From: Nocardia arizonensis
GTDB lineage: Bacteria > Actinomycetota > Actinomycetes > Mycobacteriales > Mycobacteriaceae
Length of the DNA stretch: 64,000 nt
Assembly: GCF_001310275.1 (NCBI RefSeq)
Contig: NZ_LGYZ01000133.1
Span: forward strand, 124,001 to 188,000
Reading direction: 5' to 3'
Under the pieces are notes generated by a model. That model was not told the DNA's origin, did not search any database, and saw only the letters and a list, made by a program, of their open reading frames with translations. The position numbers and the translations under genes are program-made. This document shows, one piece after another, positions 24,860 to 34,413 of the stretch; position 1 is the stretch's first letter; every line of letters begins with the position of its first letter.

Positions 24860-25795
24860 GTGTCGTCGAACTCACTTCCTGATCCGTCCACCGTCCGCTT
24901 CGAGGGACCGTGGGCACATCGCGACGTGCACGCCAACGGCATCCGATTCCACGTGGTGGAGGCGACGCCCGAACGCACGGACGCGCCACTGGTGGTGCTG
25001 CTGCACGGTTTCGCCGACTTCTGGTGGTCGTGGCGACATCAGCTGACCGGACTCGCCGATCTCGGATTCCGCACCGTCGCGGTCGACCTGCGCGGCTACG
25101 GCGACACCGACAAACCGCCGCGCGGCTACGACGGCTGGACGCTGGCAGGCGATGTCGCCGGACTCGTGCGCGCGCTCGGCCACACCGAAGCGACACTGGT
25201 CGGGCACGCGGAGGGCGGGTTGGTCTGCTGGACCACCGCCGTTCTGCATCCGCGTTTGGTGACGGCCATCGCGCTGGTGAGTTCGCCGCATCCGGCGGCG
25301 CTCAAGTCCGCTGTACTGCGCGACAGCCGCCAGCGCGCGAGCTGGCTGCCCAATTTCCTGCGCTATCAGCTGCCGCGCTATCCCGAACATCTGCTCACCA
25401 CCCGCGACGGCTTCGAGGTGGAGCGACTGCTGCGTCAGCGGGTCGGGGCGCGATGGGCGGGCACCGCCGAATTCGTCGACACCGCGCATCGGATGCGGTC
25501 GGCGATCCGTATTCCCGGCGCCGCGCACTGCGCGCTGGAATATCAGCGTTGGGCCTTCCGCAGCCAGTGGCGACCCGACGGCCGTCGATTCATGGCGACC
25601 ATGCGCGAACCCATCCACATCCCGGTACTCGCGCTGCGCGGCGAATACGACCCGTATCTGCTGCGCTCCACCTTCCACCGCGGGCGACAGTGGTCACCGC
25701 AGCGGCGGCTGGTCACCGTGGCCGATGCCGCGCATTTCGCGCACCAGGAGAGCCCGGACACGGTGACCACCGAAATCGCCAAGTTCCTCGGCTGA
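24860..25795 (+). CDS. ephE: Alpha/beta hydrolase, EphE-like, with altered nucleophile elbow
   Basis: 311 aa from GTG 24860. The alpha/beta fold shows oxyanion motif LLHGFADFWWSW, DLRGYGDTDKP, acid loop GEYDPYL and the catalytic His in AAHFAHQE. The nucleophile elbow, normally GHDWGG in epoxide hydrolases, reads GHAEGG, with Ala at residue 117 in the nucleophile position. Either Glu118 or water takes over, or the enzyme has lost epoxide hydrolysis. Orthologues at this locus (Rv3670) are annotated EphE. The stop is convergent with marP, 11 bp away. Confidence 0.85.
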   Translation: MSSNSLPDPSTVRFEGPWAHRDVHANGIRFHVVEATPERTDAPLVVLLHGFADFWWSWRHQLTGLADLGFRTVAVDLRGYGDTDKPPRGYDGWTLAGDVAGLVRALGHTEATLVGHAEGGLVCWTTAVLHPRLVTAIALVSSPHPAALKSAVLRDSRQRASWLPNFLRYQLPRYPEHLLTTRDGFEVERLLRQRVGARWAGTAEFVDTAHRMRSAIRIPGAAHCALEYQRWAFRSQWRPDGRRFMATMREPIHIPVLALRGEYDPYLLRSTFHRGRQWSPQRRLVTVADAAHFAHQESPDTVTTEIAKFLG

Positions 25796-25806
25796 TTCGC
25801 GAGGAA

Positions 25807-27000
25807 TCAGCTCAGGACGCATGCCCCCGTGTTGATCGGCGAATACGCGCCGATCGCGGCCTCGAGATCCGGGCGGACCTCCGCGAGGGTCAGTACGTAG
25901 CCGGTGTCGTCGTCGGTGACCGCCGCGCCGAACACCATGCCGAGCACCTGGCCCTCGGTATCGACCAGCGGCCCGCCGGAGTTGCCCGCGCGGACCAGAC
26001 CGCGCACGGTGTAGACCTCGCGTTCCACGGTGCCGTTGCGGTAGATGGTCGGGCCGGTGAGGTCGAGCGTCTCACGGACCCTGGCCGCGCTCGCGGTGTA
26101 CGGTCCGCCGCCCGGATAGCCGAGCACGATGGCGCTCTCCCCCGAACGCGCGGATTCGGGCGACTGCGGCACCACCGGAGCGGTCAGCCCCGGCACGGCG
26201 AGTACGGCGACGTCCTTGGACGGATCGAACAGCACCACGGTCGCGTCCAGCGGCCCGCGCGCGGTGTCGACCGCGACGCTGGTGGTGCCCGCCACCACGT
26301 GCGCGTTGGTCATCACCCGTTCCGGCGCGATGACGAATCCTGAACCCTCCAGCGCGCGTTGGCAGCTCGGGGCGACACCGCGGATGCGAAGCACACTCTG
26401 TTGCAGCGAGGCCGCGACCGGACTGGCTAGCACGCCCGGGTCGGGCGGTTCCACCGCGGCGATCGGCGCGCGCCCGAACGGTCCGATGACATCGGGCAGC
26501 CCGGAGGTGTTGAGCAGTTGGGAGAATTCGTTGGGGACCTTGCGCAGCCAACTCGGCGCTACCTCGTTGACATCGGAGAGCACCTTGGACCCGTTGATGG
26601 CCGTCGCGATCGCGGGCTGGGACGAGGTCGCCAGCGGCAGCGCCAGCAGCCACGCGGTGACCAGCACCGCCACCGCCTGAAGGGCGGCGCCGACCACGCT
26701 GTCCACGCTGCGGGTGAACGGGTGCCGCATGCTGCCGCGGGCGGCGCGGCCGAGCACCATGCCCGCGACCTCGCCGACGATCACCAGCAGCACGATGAGC
26801 AGGATGCCGGTCAGCACGCGTTTTCGGCCCGCGTCCACATGGACGAGCAGATGCGGGGCGATAAGGATGCCCGCGACCGCGCCGAGTACCACGCCGAGGA
26901 AGGCCAGCGCCGAGGCCACCGCACCCTGGCGCCAGCCGGAGGAGGCGGCGAGCAGGGCGAGCAGCAATACGGCGATGTCGAGCCAGGCCGAGGAACTCAT
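25807..27000 (-). CDS. marP: Membrane-anchored periplasmic serine protease MarP
   Basis: 397 aa from ATG 27000. Four N-terminal membrane helices (colicin V production-like region) span residues about 5-125. A chymotrypsin-fold protease follows with His234 in TNAHVV, Asp263 in SKDVAVL and Ser341 in AGNSGGP. In M. tuberculosis MarP (Rv3671c) is required for acid and oxidative stress survival, and its paired cysteines form a disulfide; here Cys213 and Cys395 are candidates. The ATG overlaps the nudix stop (ATGA), so it is the last gene of the nth operon. Confidence 0.95.
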   Translation of the reverse strand: MSSSAWLDIAVLLLALLAASSGWRQGAVASALAFLGVVLGAVAGILIAPHLLVHVDAGRKRVLTGILLIVLLVIVGEVAGMVLGRAARGSMRHPFTRSVDSVVGAALQAVAVLVTAWLLALPLATSSQPAIATAINGSKVLSDVNEVAPSWLRKVPNEFSQLLNTSGLPDVIGPFGRAPIAAVEPPDPGVLASPVAASLQQSVLRIRGVAPSCQRALEGSGFVIAPERVMTNAHVVAGTTSVAVDTARGPLDATVVLFDPSKDVAVLAVPGLTAPVVPQSPESARSGESAIVLGYPGGGPYTASAARVRETLDLTGPTIYRNGTVEREVYTVRGLVRAGNSGGPLVDTEGQVLGMVFGAAVTDDDTGYVLTLAEVRPDLEAAIGAYSPINTGACVLS

Positions 27001-27710
27001 AACGTCATTCCCACGGCCGCCAAGGTCTTTTCCAGATCGCGCACATCCTCGCGATCCCAGTCCCGTTCCCAGCCGGCGGCCCCGAAGATGCCCGCGAGTA
27101 TGCCGCCGGTGAGGCCCCACACCAGCAGGCCGTCCACCAGGAAGGCCGGACTGGTGTAGCCCATCGTGCCGCGCACCAGGAACCGGTTGGCGGGATCGAG
27201 CAACTCGGCCAACGGAACCCGCACCACGCGGTCGGTCTCACCGCGGTCGACCACGCGCACATCGCTCGGCGTGCGCCAGTAGGCCAGCACCGGGGTCACG
27301 TCGAAACGCGACGGCGGCACGAACAGTTTCGGCAGCACAAGCAGCGGTTCGACCCCGGAACGATCCAGACCGGTCTCCTCGGCGGCCTCACGCAGCGCGG
27401 TATCGATCGGACCGTTATCACCGGACTCGACACCGCCGCCCGGGAAGGCGACCTGACCGCGATGCTGACGCATGGTCGAGGCTCGCTGGGTCAACAGCAC
27501 GTCGGCGTCGGCCGGAAGTCCGCCCGGCGCACCGGGATCGACCTCGGGCGATCCGCCGAACAGCACGAGAACCGCCGCCTGACGCGGCTCGCCCTTCAAG
27601 GTCATGGCCCGGCGCATCGCCCGCGCCAGTGACAGGGTGTCGGAGCCGTCGGCCGTGCTCGGTTCGGTGGCGCGACGCAGCCACGCGGGCGCGTCGGGCG
27701 ATCCCGTCAT
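26997..27710 (-). CDS. NUDIX hydrolase, CoA pyrophosphatase type
   Basis: 237 aa from ATG 27710. The Nudix box reads GGGVESGDNGPIDTALREAAEETGL (GX5EX7REUXEE pattern with the first spacing kept), preceded by TMRQHRGQVAFPGG, the UPF0035 signature of CoA-type Nudix enzymes (RxxxGQVAFPGG). It probably cleaves CoA or related diphosphates. Both ends overlap neighbours by four bases. Rv3672c is the equivalent. Confidence 0.92.
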   Translation of the reverse strand: MTGSPDAPAWLRRATEPSTADGSDTLSLARAMRRAMTLKGEPRQAAVLVLFGGSPEVDPGAPGGLPADADVLLTQRASTMRQHRGQVAFPGGGVESGDNGPIDTALREAAEETGLDRSGVEPLLVLPKLFVPPSRFDVTPVLAYWRTPSDVRVVDRGETDRVVRVPLAELLDPANRFLVRGTMGYTSPAFLVDGLLVWGLTGGILAGIFGAAGWERDWDREDVRDLEKTLAAVGMTL

Positions 27711-27859
27711 GCCGCCCCCTCGGGCGAACCGGCCCCGTTGAACCTGCGCACCATCACCTCCGCGAACGACTTGTCGGCCCGCAACAGTCGCTGCGAGATC
27801 AGCGCTTTCGTACCGCACCCCCCGACGAAATCCGTGCGGCGATCCCCGCCCGTCGTCAT
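27707..27859 (-). CDS. Candidate 50-aa protein between tlpA and nudix genes
   Basis: An ATG at 27859 overlaps the stop of the TlpA-like gene (ATGA), and the TGA at 27707-27709 overlaps the start of the nudix gene (ATGA). The ORF therefore fills an otherwise empty 145-bp gap in a fully overlapping operon. The product starts [20 protein letters not shown] and continues with a basic, amphipathic stretch (SQRLLRADKSFAEVMVRRF). It has one Cys and no membrane segment. No family recognised. Confidence 0.6.
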   Translation of the reverse strand: MTTGGDRRTDFVGGCGTKALISQRLLRADKSFAEVMVRRFNGAGSPEGAA

Positions 27860-28482
27860 GCGGCGACTCCAAGTCGCGCCGCGACCGTTTCGGCGATGTC
27901 ATCCACGCTGTCGAAGGTGCGCACCACGACCTCGGCGACGGTACCGTCCGCCCGCAGCAGCACCGACACCGGCAGTACCGCCGGAGCGCCGACAGCGCCG
28001 CGCACCGAAGCGGCGGGATCGAGTACGCCCGGCAGTTTCACGCCGAGCCCCGTCAATCGGGACAGCGCCTTGGCCTCATCGGGATCGCTGTGCACAGTCA
28101 GCACGGTAATCGCGCCGCCCGCTCGATGTGCGTACTGGCTCAGATATGGCAACTCCTGCGCACACGGGCCGCACCAGTAGGCCCACAGGTTCAGCAGCGC
28201 GGGTCTGCCCGCGAGTGCGGCGGCCAGCGGGAGCGGCTGTCCATCGGCGAGACAGTTCAGGGTGATGGTCGCCAGCGGTCCCGCGCCGACCGCGTCCGGT
28301 CGGGGCCGCGGGCACGGCGCGAGTCCGGCTTCGGCGCGCGCCTGCTCGGAGCTCGCGGACGTTACCGCGATCCGATCGGGCGCACCGTCGTGCACCGCGC
28401 GCGGCCACAGGGCCACGGCCAGCGCGACCACGGTGACGGCACCGGCCAGCAGCAGCCGAACGGTGACCGGAATCCGGCTCAC
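27856..28482 (-). CDS. TlpA-like thiol-disulfide oxidoreductase, membrane-anchored
   Basis: 208 aa from GTG 28482. An N-terminal membrane helix ([21 protein letters not shown]) is followed by a thioredoxin fold with [19 protein letters not shown], active site WCGPC, and the cis-Pro region [12 protein letters not shown]. It should act outside the membrane in thiol redox or cytochrome c/disulfide maturation. The GTG overlaps the nth stop (GTGA). Rv3673c is the mycobacterial equivalent. Placing a thiol enzyme with MarP, which may need a disulfide, is suggestive. Confidence 0.92.
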   Translation of the reverse strand: MSRIPVTVRLLLAGAVTVVALAVALWPRAVHDGAPDRIAVTSASSEQARAEAGLAPCPRPRPDAVGAGPLATITLNCLADGQPLPLAAALAGRPALLNLWAYWCGPCAQELPYLSQYAHRAGGAITVLTVHSDPDEAKALSRLTGLGVKLPGVLDPAASVRGAVGAPAVLPVSVLLRADGTVAEVVVRTFDSVDDIAETVAARLGVAA

Positions 28483-29312
28483 CGCCCGACCATTCCGAGC
28501 AGATGCGCGCGTTCGGGGCCTTTGACCAGTGCGGCGGCGGCGTCGGGATCGACCGGCCCGATGCCGAAGGACGGGCAGTCCGCGGCCAGCACGCACACCC
28601 CGCATGCCGGTTTGCGGGCATGGCACACCCGCCTGCCGTGGAAGATCACCCGATGGGACAGCAGTGTCCACTCCTTGCGTTCGATCAGCTCGCCGACGAT
28701 GTTCTCGACCTTGACCGGATCTTCCTCGGCGGTCCACTGCCAGCGTCGCACCAGACGGCCGAAATGGGTGTCGACGGTGATGCCGGGCACCCCGAACGCG
28801 TTGCCAAGGATGACGTTGGCCGTCTTGCGGCCGATTCCCGGCAACTTCACCAATTCGCCGAGGGTGTGAGGCAATTCACCATCGTAGTGTTCCAACAGGG
28901 CCTGACCGAGCCCGATGAGCGCGTTCGTCTTGTTGCGGAAGAAGCCCGTCGGACGAATGAATTCCTCCAACTCGACCCGGTTGGCCTCGGCATATGCGCG
29001 CGCGTCGGGGTAGCGGGCGAACAGCGCGGGTGTGGTCAGGTTCACGCGTTCGTCGGTGCACTGCGCGGAAAGTATTGTCGCCACGGCCAATTCGAGGGGC
29101 GTGGTGAAGTCGAGTTCGCAGTGCGCGTCCGGGAAGGCGCGGGCCAGGGTGCGGTTCATCCGGCGGGCCCTTCGCACGAGTCCGAGCTGGGTTTCCGCCT
29201 GTCGGGTCCGCGATTTGCGCTTCGCGGGCGGTGTGTCGCCGGGCCGCTGCTCGGGGGTCTCGGTGGCGGGCGCCTGCCCGCCGACGGCGGGGGTGGAGGA
29301 AGTGGCACGCAC
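28479..29312 (-). CDS. nth: Endonuclease III (DNA glycosylase/AP lyase)
   Basis: 277 aa from GTG 29312; the first 60 residues are a low-complexity extension before [20 protein letters not shown]. It excises oxidised pyrimidines. The helix-hairpin-helix [18 protein letters not shown] carries the catalytic Lys, and [11 protein letters not shown] carries the catalytic Asp. The [4Fe-4S] ligands are C-x6-C-x2-C-x5-C in [17 protein letters not shown]. It heads the operon nth-tlpA-[50 aa]-nudix-marP. The start is uncertain because the extension is poorly conserved. Confidence 0.95.
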   Translation of the reverse strand: MRATSSTPAVGGQAPATETPEQRPGDTPPAKRKSRTRQAETQLGLVRRARRMNRTLARAFPDAHCELDFTTPLELAVATILSAQCTDERVNLTTPALFARYPDARAYAEANRVELEEFIRPTGFFRNKTNALIGLGQALLEHYDGELPHTLGELVKLPGIGRKTANVILGNAFGVPGITVDTHFGRLVRRWQWTAEEDPVKVENIVGELIERKEWTLLSHRVIFHGRRVCHARKPACGVCVLAADCPSFGIGPVDPDAAAALVKGPERAHLLGMVGR

Positions 29313-29403
29313 CCGTCCACCATACGGAACCGCGAACACCCGTCGCCCGCCCAGATCGACTGCCGTGTTCCATCTGAGACCTACACAGTGTTTACTGCTC
29401 GCT

Positions 29404-29646
29404 ATGCAAGGACTCGCTGTGGTGCTGTTCCCAGTGGTGTTGATGCTGTTCGCTCTGCTCATGGAGCGGGTCGAGAATCGGCTCCGCAAACTTCTCGAAC
29501 CCGAGCCCGAGGTTCAGCAGTACCTGGACAACGCCAGCAACGCCGAGGTGAAGGAGCTGACCAAGCTCGGACTGCCCGCCGCCGTGGCCCGGATGCGCAA
29601 GCGCCGGTCGAGGGGTGAGGAGCTGGACGTCGCACGGGCGAGCTGA
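29404..29646 (+). CDS. Small membrane protein (Rv3675-like)
   Basis: 80 aa. An N-terminal membrane helix ([22 protein letters not shown]) is followed by a charged cytoplasmic tail with [32 protein letters not shown]. It lies between nth and crp, as Rv3675 does in M. tuberculosis. Function unknown. Confidence 0.78.
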   Translation: MQGLAVVLFPVVLMLFALLMERVENRLRKLLEPEPEVQQYLDNASNAEVKELTKLGLPAAVARMRKRRSRGEELDVARAS

Positions 29647-29722
29647 GCCCGACCCACCCCGATACCGAGAACATCACAGAGCTTCGGACCGGCCAACGCC
29701 CCGCCGCGCAATACATGCGTTA

Positions 29723-29738
29723 CGTGGTGTCTGTCACT
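29723..29738 (+). promoter_or_regulatory. Possible GlxR/Crp site upstream of crp
   Basis: GTG-N8-CAC at 29724-29737 resembles the core of the Crp/GlxR consensus TGTGA-N6-TCACA, about 85 bp before the crp start. A second partial half-site (TGTCACA) follows at 29743. Autoregulation is known for this family. The match is weak. Confidence 0.3.
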
Positions 29739-29822
29739 ACGCTGTCACAAGTCCGCGTAGACTGCGCTGTTGGCCGAATCGCTTCGGTCCAGGACAAGCC
29801 ATTTCCCATAAGGAGCACATTC

Positions 29823-30497
29823 GTGGACGAGGCCCTCGCCAGAGCAGGCATCTTCCAAGGCGTTGAGCCCACCGCAGTGGCGGCACTCGCCAAACAATTG
29901 CAGCCAGTGGATTTCCCGCGCGGGCACGTCATCTTCAACGAGGGTGAGCCAGGGGATCGTCTGTACATCATCACCTCGGGCAAGGTGAAGATCGGCCGTC
30001 GTTCGCCCGATGGCCGGGAGAATCTGCTGACCATCATGGGCCCGTCGGACATGTTCGGCGAACTCTCCATCTTCGACCCGGGTCCGCGCACTTCGACCGC
30101 GACCACGGTCACCGAGGTTCGCGCGGTCACCATGGACCGTGACGCGCTCAAGTCCTGGATCGATCAGCGGCCGGAAATCGCCGAACAGCTGCTCCGCGTG
30201 CTCGCCCGGCGTTTACGACGCACCAACAACAACCTGGCCGACCTCATCTTCACCGATGTCCCCGGCCGGGTCGCCAAGGCGCTGTTGCAGCTGGCCCAGC
30301 GTTTCGGCACCCAGGAGGCGGGCGCGCTGCGCGTCACCCACGACCTCACCCAGGAAGAGATCGCGCAACTCGTAGGCGCCTCCCGCGAGACCGTGAACAA
30401 GGCGCTCGCCGACTTCGCGCACCGCGGCTGGCTACGCCTGGAAGGCAAGAGCGTGCTGATCTCCGACTCCGAGCGCCTCGCCCGGCGCGCGCGCTGA
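29823..30497 (+). CDS. crp: cAMP receptor-type transcription regulator (Crp/GlxR)
   Basis: 224 aa from GTG 29823 with AAGGAG upstream. The cyclic-nucleotide-binding domain includes [23 protein letters not shown] and the phosphate-binding [17 protein letters not shown]. The C-terminal winged helix reads [38 protein letters not shown]. This is the global regulator of the order (Rv3676 Crp, GlxR in corynebacteria), about 224 aa in both. Confidence 0.97.
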   Translation: MDEALARAGIFQGVEPTAVAALAKQLQPVDFPRGHVIFNEGEPGDRLYIITSGKVKIGRRSPDGRENLLTIMGPSDMFGELSIFDPGPRTSTATTVTEVRAVTMDRDALKSWIDQRPEIAEQLLRVLARRLRRTNNNLADLIFTDVPGRVAKALLQLAQRFGTQEAGALRVTHDLTQEEIAQLVGASRETVNKALADFAHRGWLRLEGKSVLISDSERLARRAR

Positions 30498-30546
30498 CCC
30501 CGACGACGACCCGCCCACCCGGTACGGCACCGGGCGGGCGGGATCA

Positions 30547-31338
30547 TCAGCCGTTCGCGCGCAGATATTCCAACTGGGCCCGCACCGAACTGCGGGCGGC
30601 GGGCCACAGCCGCTGATCCACATCGGCGTAGACCACCCGCACCACGTCCATGGCATCGGCGTCGTCGCCGAGTTGCCCCAGCGCGGCACGGACCTGCGCC
30701 AAGCGCTCGTGCCGGTGCGCGATGTAGTACCGCGCCACCGGCTCCAGGTCCGCGTGGTCGGGACCGTGCGCGGGCAGCAACGCCTTACCCGCCCCCGCCT
30801 CGACCAGCCGTTCCAGCGACTCGAGGTAATCGGCCAGCGCGCCCTCGGTGGAGGCCAGCACGGTGGTGCCGCTGCCCAATATGGTGTCACCGGTCAGCAC
30901 CGCGTCATCGAGGACGAAACTGACCGAGTCACCGGTGTGGCCGGGCGTCGTCAGCACCCGGATGGACAATCCCGCCGCCTCGATCACCTCGCCGTCGTGC
31001 GGCGCGGACTCGGTATCGCGCCGGTGCGCCGGATCGACCGCGCGTACCGGGCTGCCGGTGAGCTCGACCAGACGGTCGATGCCCCCGGTGTGATCGAGAT
31101 GGTGGTGGGTGACGAGGGTGAGGGCGACCCGGCCTCCGGTGGCCCGCGCGATGGCCTCGCTGTGCGCGTGATCCTCGGGCCCCGGGTCGACGACCACGTA
31201 TTCGGCCGCGTCCGGCCCGCCCAGAATCCAGGTGTTGGTGCCGTCGAGGGTCATCTGGCCGGGGTTGTCGGCCAGCAGGACCGCCGCCGTCGGCGTCACC
31301 TGTCGCAACCGCCCGTACGCGGGATGAGTCAGCGTCAT
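30547..31338 (-). CDS. Metallo-beta-lactamase-fold hydrolase (Rv3677c-like)
   Basis: 263 aa with GGGGTAA before the ATG. Metal ligands are in LVTHHHLDHTGG (HxHxDH), then His in TTPGHTGDSVSF and Asp in VLTGDTILGSG. The N-terminal MTLDGTNTWILGG is the LACTB2/glyoxalase-II-like signature; LACTB2-type proteins are RNA or thioester hydrolases. It lies convergent with crp and 43 bp downstream of ridA. Confidence 0.9.
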   Translation of the reverse strand: MTLTHPAYGRLRQVTPTAAVLLADNPGQMTLDGTNTWILGGPDAAEYVVVDPGPEDHAHSEAIARATGGRVALTLVTHHHLDHTGGIDRLVELTGSPVRAVDPAHRRDTESAPHDGEVIEAAGLSIRVLTTPGHTGDSVSFVLDDAVLTGDTILGSGTTVLASTEGALADYLESLERLVEAGAGKALLPAHGPDHADLEPVARYYIAHRHERLAQVRAALGQLGDDADAMDVVRVVYADVDQRLWPAARSSVRAQLEYLRANG

Positions 31339-31381
31339 CGGATTACCCCATCGAATCGGGAAACGTTGTCCACCAAAGTGT

Positions 31382-31855
31382 CTAGCGCACCTCGGCGATG
31401 AGTTCGACCTCCACCGGAGTGTTCCTCGGCAGTTCCGCCACCCCGACCGCGGAGCGCGCGTGTCGGCCCGCCTCGTCGAACACCTCGCCGAGGAATTCCG
31501 ACGCGCCGTTGATCACCAGGGGCTGATCGAAGAATCCGGGCGCCGAGGCGACGAATCCGACGACCTTCACGATGCGCACGACGGCGTCGAGTCCGACCAG
31601 GTCGTGCACCGCCGCCAGCGCGTTGAGCGCGCACAGCCGCGCGGCGTGCGCGGCGGCCTCGACACCGACCTCGGCGCCCACCTTCCCGACAGCCGAGAGC
31701 TGTCCGTCGACGAACGGCAGCTGACCGGAGGTGTAGACCAGCGATCCGGTGCGCACGGCCGGGATGTAGGCGGCCACCGGCGCGACCACCGGGGGCACCG
31801 TCACGCCGAGGCGTTCCAGGTTCTGCCGCCAGTTGGTCGCGGCTTCCGCGGCCAC
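31382..31855 (-). CDS. RidA/YjgF-YER057c-UK114 family deaminase
   Basis: 157 aa from GTG 31855. It matches the RidA fold with YIPAVRTGSLVYTSGQLPFVDGQL and a C-terminal GVAELPRNTPVEVELIAEV. The conserved Arg of enamine-hydrolysing RidA (usually in the C-terminal CVEVARLP region) is replaced here by GVAELPRN, as in the YjgH/Rv3678c branch. Substrate uncertain. It begins two bases after the DUF4177 gene stop. Confidence 0.88.
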   Translation of the reverse strand: MAAEAATNWRQNLERLGVTVPPVVAPVAAYIPAVRTGSLVYTSGQLPFVDGQLSAVGKVGAEVGVEAAAHAARLCALNALAAVHDLVGLDAVVRIVKVVGFVASAPGFFDQPLVINGASEFLGEVFDEAGRHARSAVGVAELPRNTPVEVELIAEVR

Positions 31856-31857
31856 GG

Positions 31858-32022
31858 CTACTGCCTCGGACGCTTCAGGTAGGCGACGTGCTGTTCACCG
31901 GTCGGGCCGGGCAGCACCGTCACGAGTTCCCAACCGTCGGCGCCCCACTGGTCGAGGATCTGCTTGGTCGCGTGCGTCAGCAACGGCACGGTGGCGTACT
32001 CCCACAGGGTCACATCACTCAT
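31858..32022 (-). CDS. DUF4177 small protein
   Basis: 54 aa (MSDVTLWEYATVPLLTHATK...). It has the WEYATVPL and DGWELVTV motifs of DUF4177, a small all-alpha/beta domain of unknown role. A much longer in-frame extension upstream has no family features and is rejected. It is co-transcribed with ridA. Confidence 0.88.
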   Translation of the reverse strand: MSDVTLWEYATVPLLTHATKQILDQWGADGWELVTVLPGPTGEQHVAYLKRPRQ

Positions 32023-32168
32023 ACCGAGGAGACTAGTCGCCCGCCCGCCGGGAAAAGCATCGGATGCGCGGCGCACGGGGCCCGCTGTCTGGTACGGAAG
32101 CGCCCGGAAATCGGTCGCCGACCGTATCCCCCGGACGCTTGCTCGGATCGAGTTATAGGCTCGCGATC

Positions 32169-33206
32169 GTGGGAGTACCAACAGCAGTGCCCATTTCGGC
32201 GGAGCCGGGGCCGGAAACGGGCTGGCCCGAGCGCGCCGAACAAGCCCGATTACATTTCGTGTCGGGCAAGGGCGGCACCGGAAAGTCCACGGTCGCCGCG
32301 GCATTGGCGCTCGCGCTGGCCGCGGGCGGTCGCCGGGTGCTCTTGGTCGAGGTGGAGAGCCGCCAGTCGATCGCCCAATTGTTCGACCTGCCGCCGCTGC
32401 CGCCCACCGAGACCCGGATCGCGACCGCCGACGGCGGCGGCGAGGTGGTCGCGCTCGCCCTCGATATCGAACATGCGTTCCTGGAATACCTGGACATGTT
32501 CTACAACCTGGGCTTCGCCGGTCGCGCCATGCGCCGGATGGGCGCCATCGAATTCGTCACGACCATCGCTCCCGGTCTCCGTGATGTCATCGTGACCGGA
32601 AAGATCAAGGAATGCGCCGTGCGCACCGACAAGTCGGGCGCGCGGGTCTACGACGAGGTGGTCGTGGACGCACCGCCGACCGGCCGCATCGCCTCCTTCC
32701 TCGATGTCACCCAGGCCATGGGCGAGATCGCCAAGGGCGGCCCCATCGCCTCGCAGGCCGACGGGGTCTCGCGCCTGCTGCATTCGGACCAGACCCTGAT
32801 CCACCTGGTCACCCTGCTCGAGGCGCTGCCCGTGCAGGAGACCGCCGACGCGGTCGCCGAACTCACCGCCAACGAACTGCGCATCGGCACCGTGATCGTG
32901 AACCGCGCGGGCGAGGGATTCCTGCCGCCGGAGGTCCGCGGACGCGCCGCCGACGGCGATATCGACGTCGAAGCGCTGCGCGCGGGTCTGGCGAGCGCCG
33001 GAATCACCCTGTCCGACGCCGACTTCGCCGGGCTGGTCACCGAGACCGTCGAACACGCCGCGACGCTGCGCGCCCAGGACGCCAGCGCCGCGGAACTGAA
33101 GCGGGTCGATGTGCCGCAGCTGTACCTGCCCGCCCTGCCCGACGGCATCGACCTGGGCGGACTGTACGAGTTGGCCGAACATCTGAGCACGCAGGGAGTC
33201 CACTGA
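32169..33206 (+). CDS. ArsA-like ATPase, first of pair (Rv3679-like)
   Basis: About 345 aa; GTG 32169 is chosen and GTG 32187 is an alternative. The P-loop [19 protein letters not shown] is the deviant Walker A of the ArsA/Get3/MinD class, and [12 protein letters not shown] is the switch region. It forms an obligate-looking pair with the next gene (stop and start overlap as TGATG). No arsenite pump is nearby, so the arsenic label is only historical. In mycobacteria this pair has been linked to membrane or redox functions with WhiB4 next door. Confidence 0.9.
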   Translation: MGVPTAVPISAEPGPETGWPERAEQARLHFVSGKGGTGKSTVAAALALALAAGGRRVLLVEVESRQSIAQLFDLPPLPPTETRIATADGGGEVVALALDIEHAFLEYLDMFYNLGFAGRAMRRMGAIEFVTTIAPGLRDVIVTGKIKECAVRTDKSGARVYDEVVVDAPPTGRIASFLDVTQAMGEIAKGGPIASQADGVSRLLHSDQTLIHLVTLLEALPVQETADAVAELTANELRIGTVIVNRAGEGFLPPEVRGRAADGDIDVEALRAGLASAGITLSDADFAGLVTETVEHAATLRAQDASAAELKRVDVPQLYLPALPDGIDLGGLYELAEHLSTQGVH

Positions 33207-34336
33207 TGACCACATCGGCGGGCGCCGCGCCCCTGGACATCTCGCGCATCATCGAGGACGCCTCGGCCCGGGTGCTGGTGTGCTGCGGCTCCGGCGGGGT
33301 CGGCAAGACCACCACCGCGGCCGCGATCGCCCTGCGCGCGGCCGAACGCGGGCGCAAGGTGGTGGTGCTCACCATCGACCCGGCGCGCAGGCTGGCCCAG
33401 TCACTCGGCGTAGCGGATCTGGACAACAGTCCACAGCGAGTGGATCTCGGTCCCGAGGTCGCGGGCGAGTTGCACGCGATGATGCTGAATATGCGCCGGA
33501 CCTTCGACGAGATGGTGCTCGAGCACACGAGTGCGGACAAGGCCGAGCAGATCTTCGCCAATCCGATCTATCAGACGGTGGCATCCTCCTTCGGCGGCAC
33601 CCAGGAATACATGGCGATGGAGAAGCTCGGGCAACTGGCCGGGCGGCGCGAATGGGACCTGATCGTGGTCGACACCCCGCCATCGCGCAACGCGCTGGAC
33701 TTCCTCGACGCGCCGAAACGGCTGGGGAACTTCCTCAACGGCAAGATGATCCGGCTCATCATGGCCCCCGGCCGCGGTGTCGGCCGCTTCGTGACCGGTG
33801 CGATGAGTCTGGCCATGCGCGGCGTGTCCACGATCGTGGGCGGCCAGATGCTCAAGGACGCCTCGATCTTCCTTCAGTCGCTGGAATCGCTGTTCGGCGG
33901 CTTCCAGGACCGCGCCGAGCGCACCTACGCGATGCTGTCCAAGCCCGGAACCCATTTCCTCGTGGTCGCCGCGCCCGAACCGGACGCGCTGCGTGAGGCG
34001 TCCTTCTTCGTCGACCGGCTCTCCACCGAGCGCATGCCGCTGGCCGGCTTGGTGCTCAACCGCACGCATCCGGCCCTGTGCGGACTACACGCGGAACGGG
34101 CGCTCACGGCGGCCGAACAGCTCACCGGTACCGACGACGTGACCGCGGCGGCCCTGCGGGTGCACGCGCAGCGGGTCACCACCGCCAAACGCGAACAGCA
34201 TCTGCTGCACCGGTTCACCGGTGCGCACCCGAGGGTGCCGATCGTGTCGGTGACCGCGCTTCCGTTCGAGGTCTCGGATCTGGCGGCGCTGCGCGTCGTG
34301 GGCGATCAGCTGACCGGCGCGGCCGAATCCGGGTAG
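33206..34336 (+). CDS. ArsA-like ATPase, second of pair (Rv3680-like)
   Basis: 376 aa. The P-loop [35 protein letters not shown] and [20 protein letters not shown] are ArsA/Get3 signatures. A Met-rich, hydrophobic stretch ([24 protein letters not shown]) could be a client-binding surface, as in Get3. The start overlaps the stop of the first ATPase by one base, which should fix expression at near 1:1, consistent with a heterodimer. Confidence 0.92.
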   Translation: MTTSAGAAPLDISRIIEDASARVLVCCGSGGVGKTTTAAAIALRAAERGRKVVVLTIDPARRLAQSLGVADLDNSPQRVDLGPEVAGELHAMMLNMRRTFDEMVLEHTSADKAEQIFANPIYQTVASSFGGTQEYMAMEKLGQLAGRREWDLIVVDTPPSRNALDFLDAPKRLGNFLNGKMIRLIMAPGRGVGRFVTGAMSLAMRGVSTIVGGQMLKDASIFLQSLESLFGGFQDRAERTYAMLSKPGTHFLVVAAPEPDALREASFFVDRLSTERMPLAGLVLNRTHPALCGLHAERALTAAEQLTGTDDVTAAALRVHAQRVTTAKREQHLLHRFTGAHPRVPIVSVTALPFEVSDLAALRVVGDQLTGAAESG

Positions 34337-34413
34337 CTTTCAGGCGCTCTCGCTATTGCTCGGAAACGACGTCGAGCCCGCGGGTCGCGGGCTCGGTGTC
34401 ACGCGCGTCGTCG

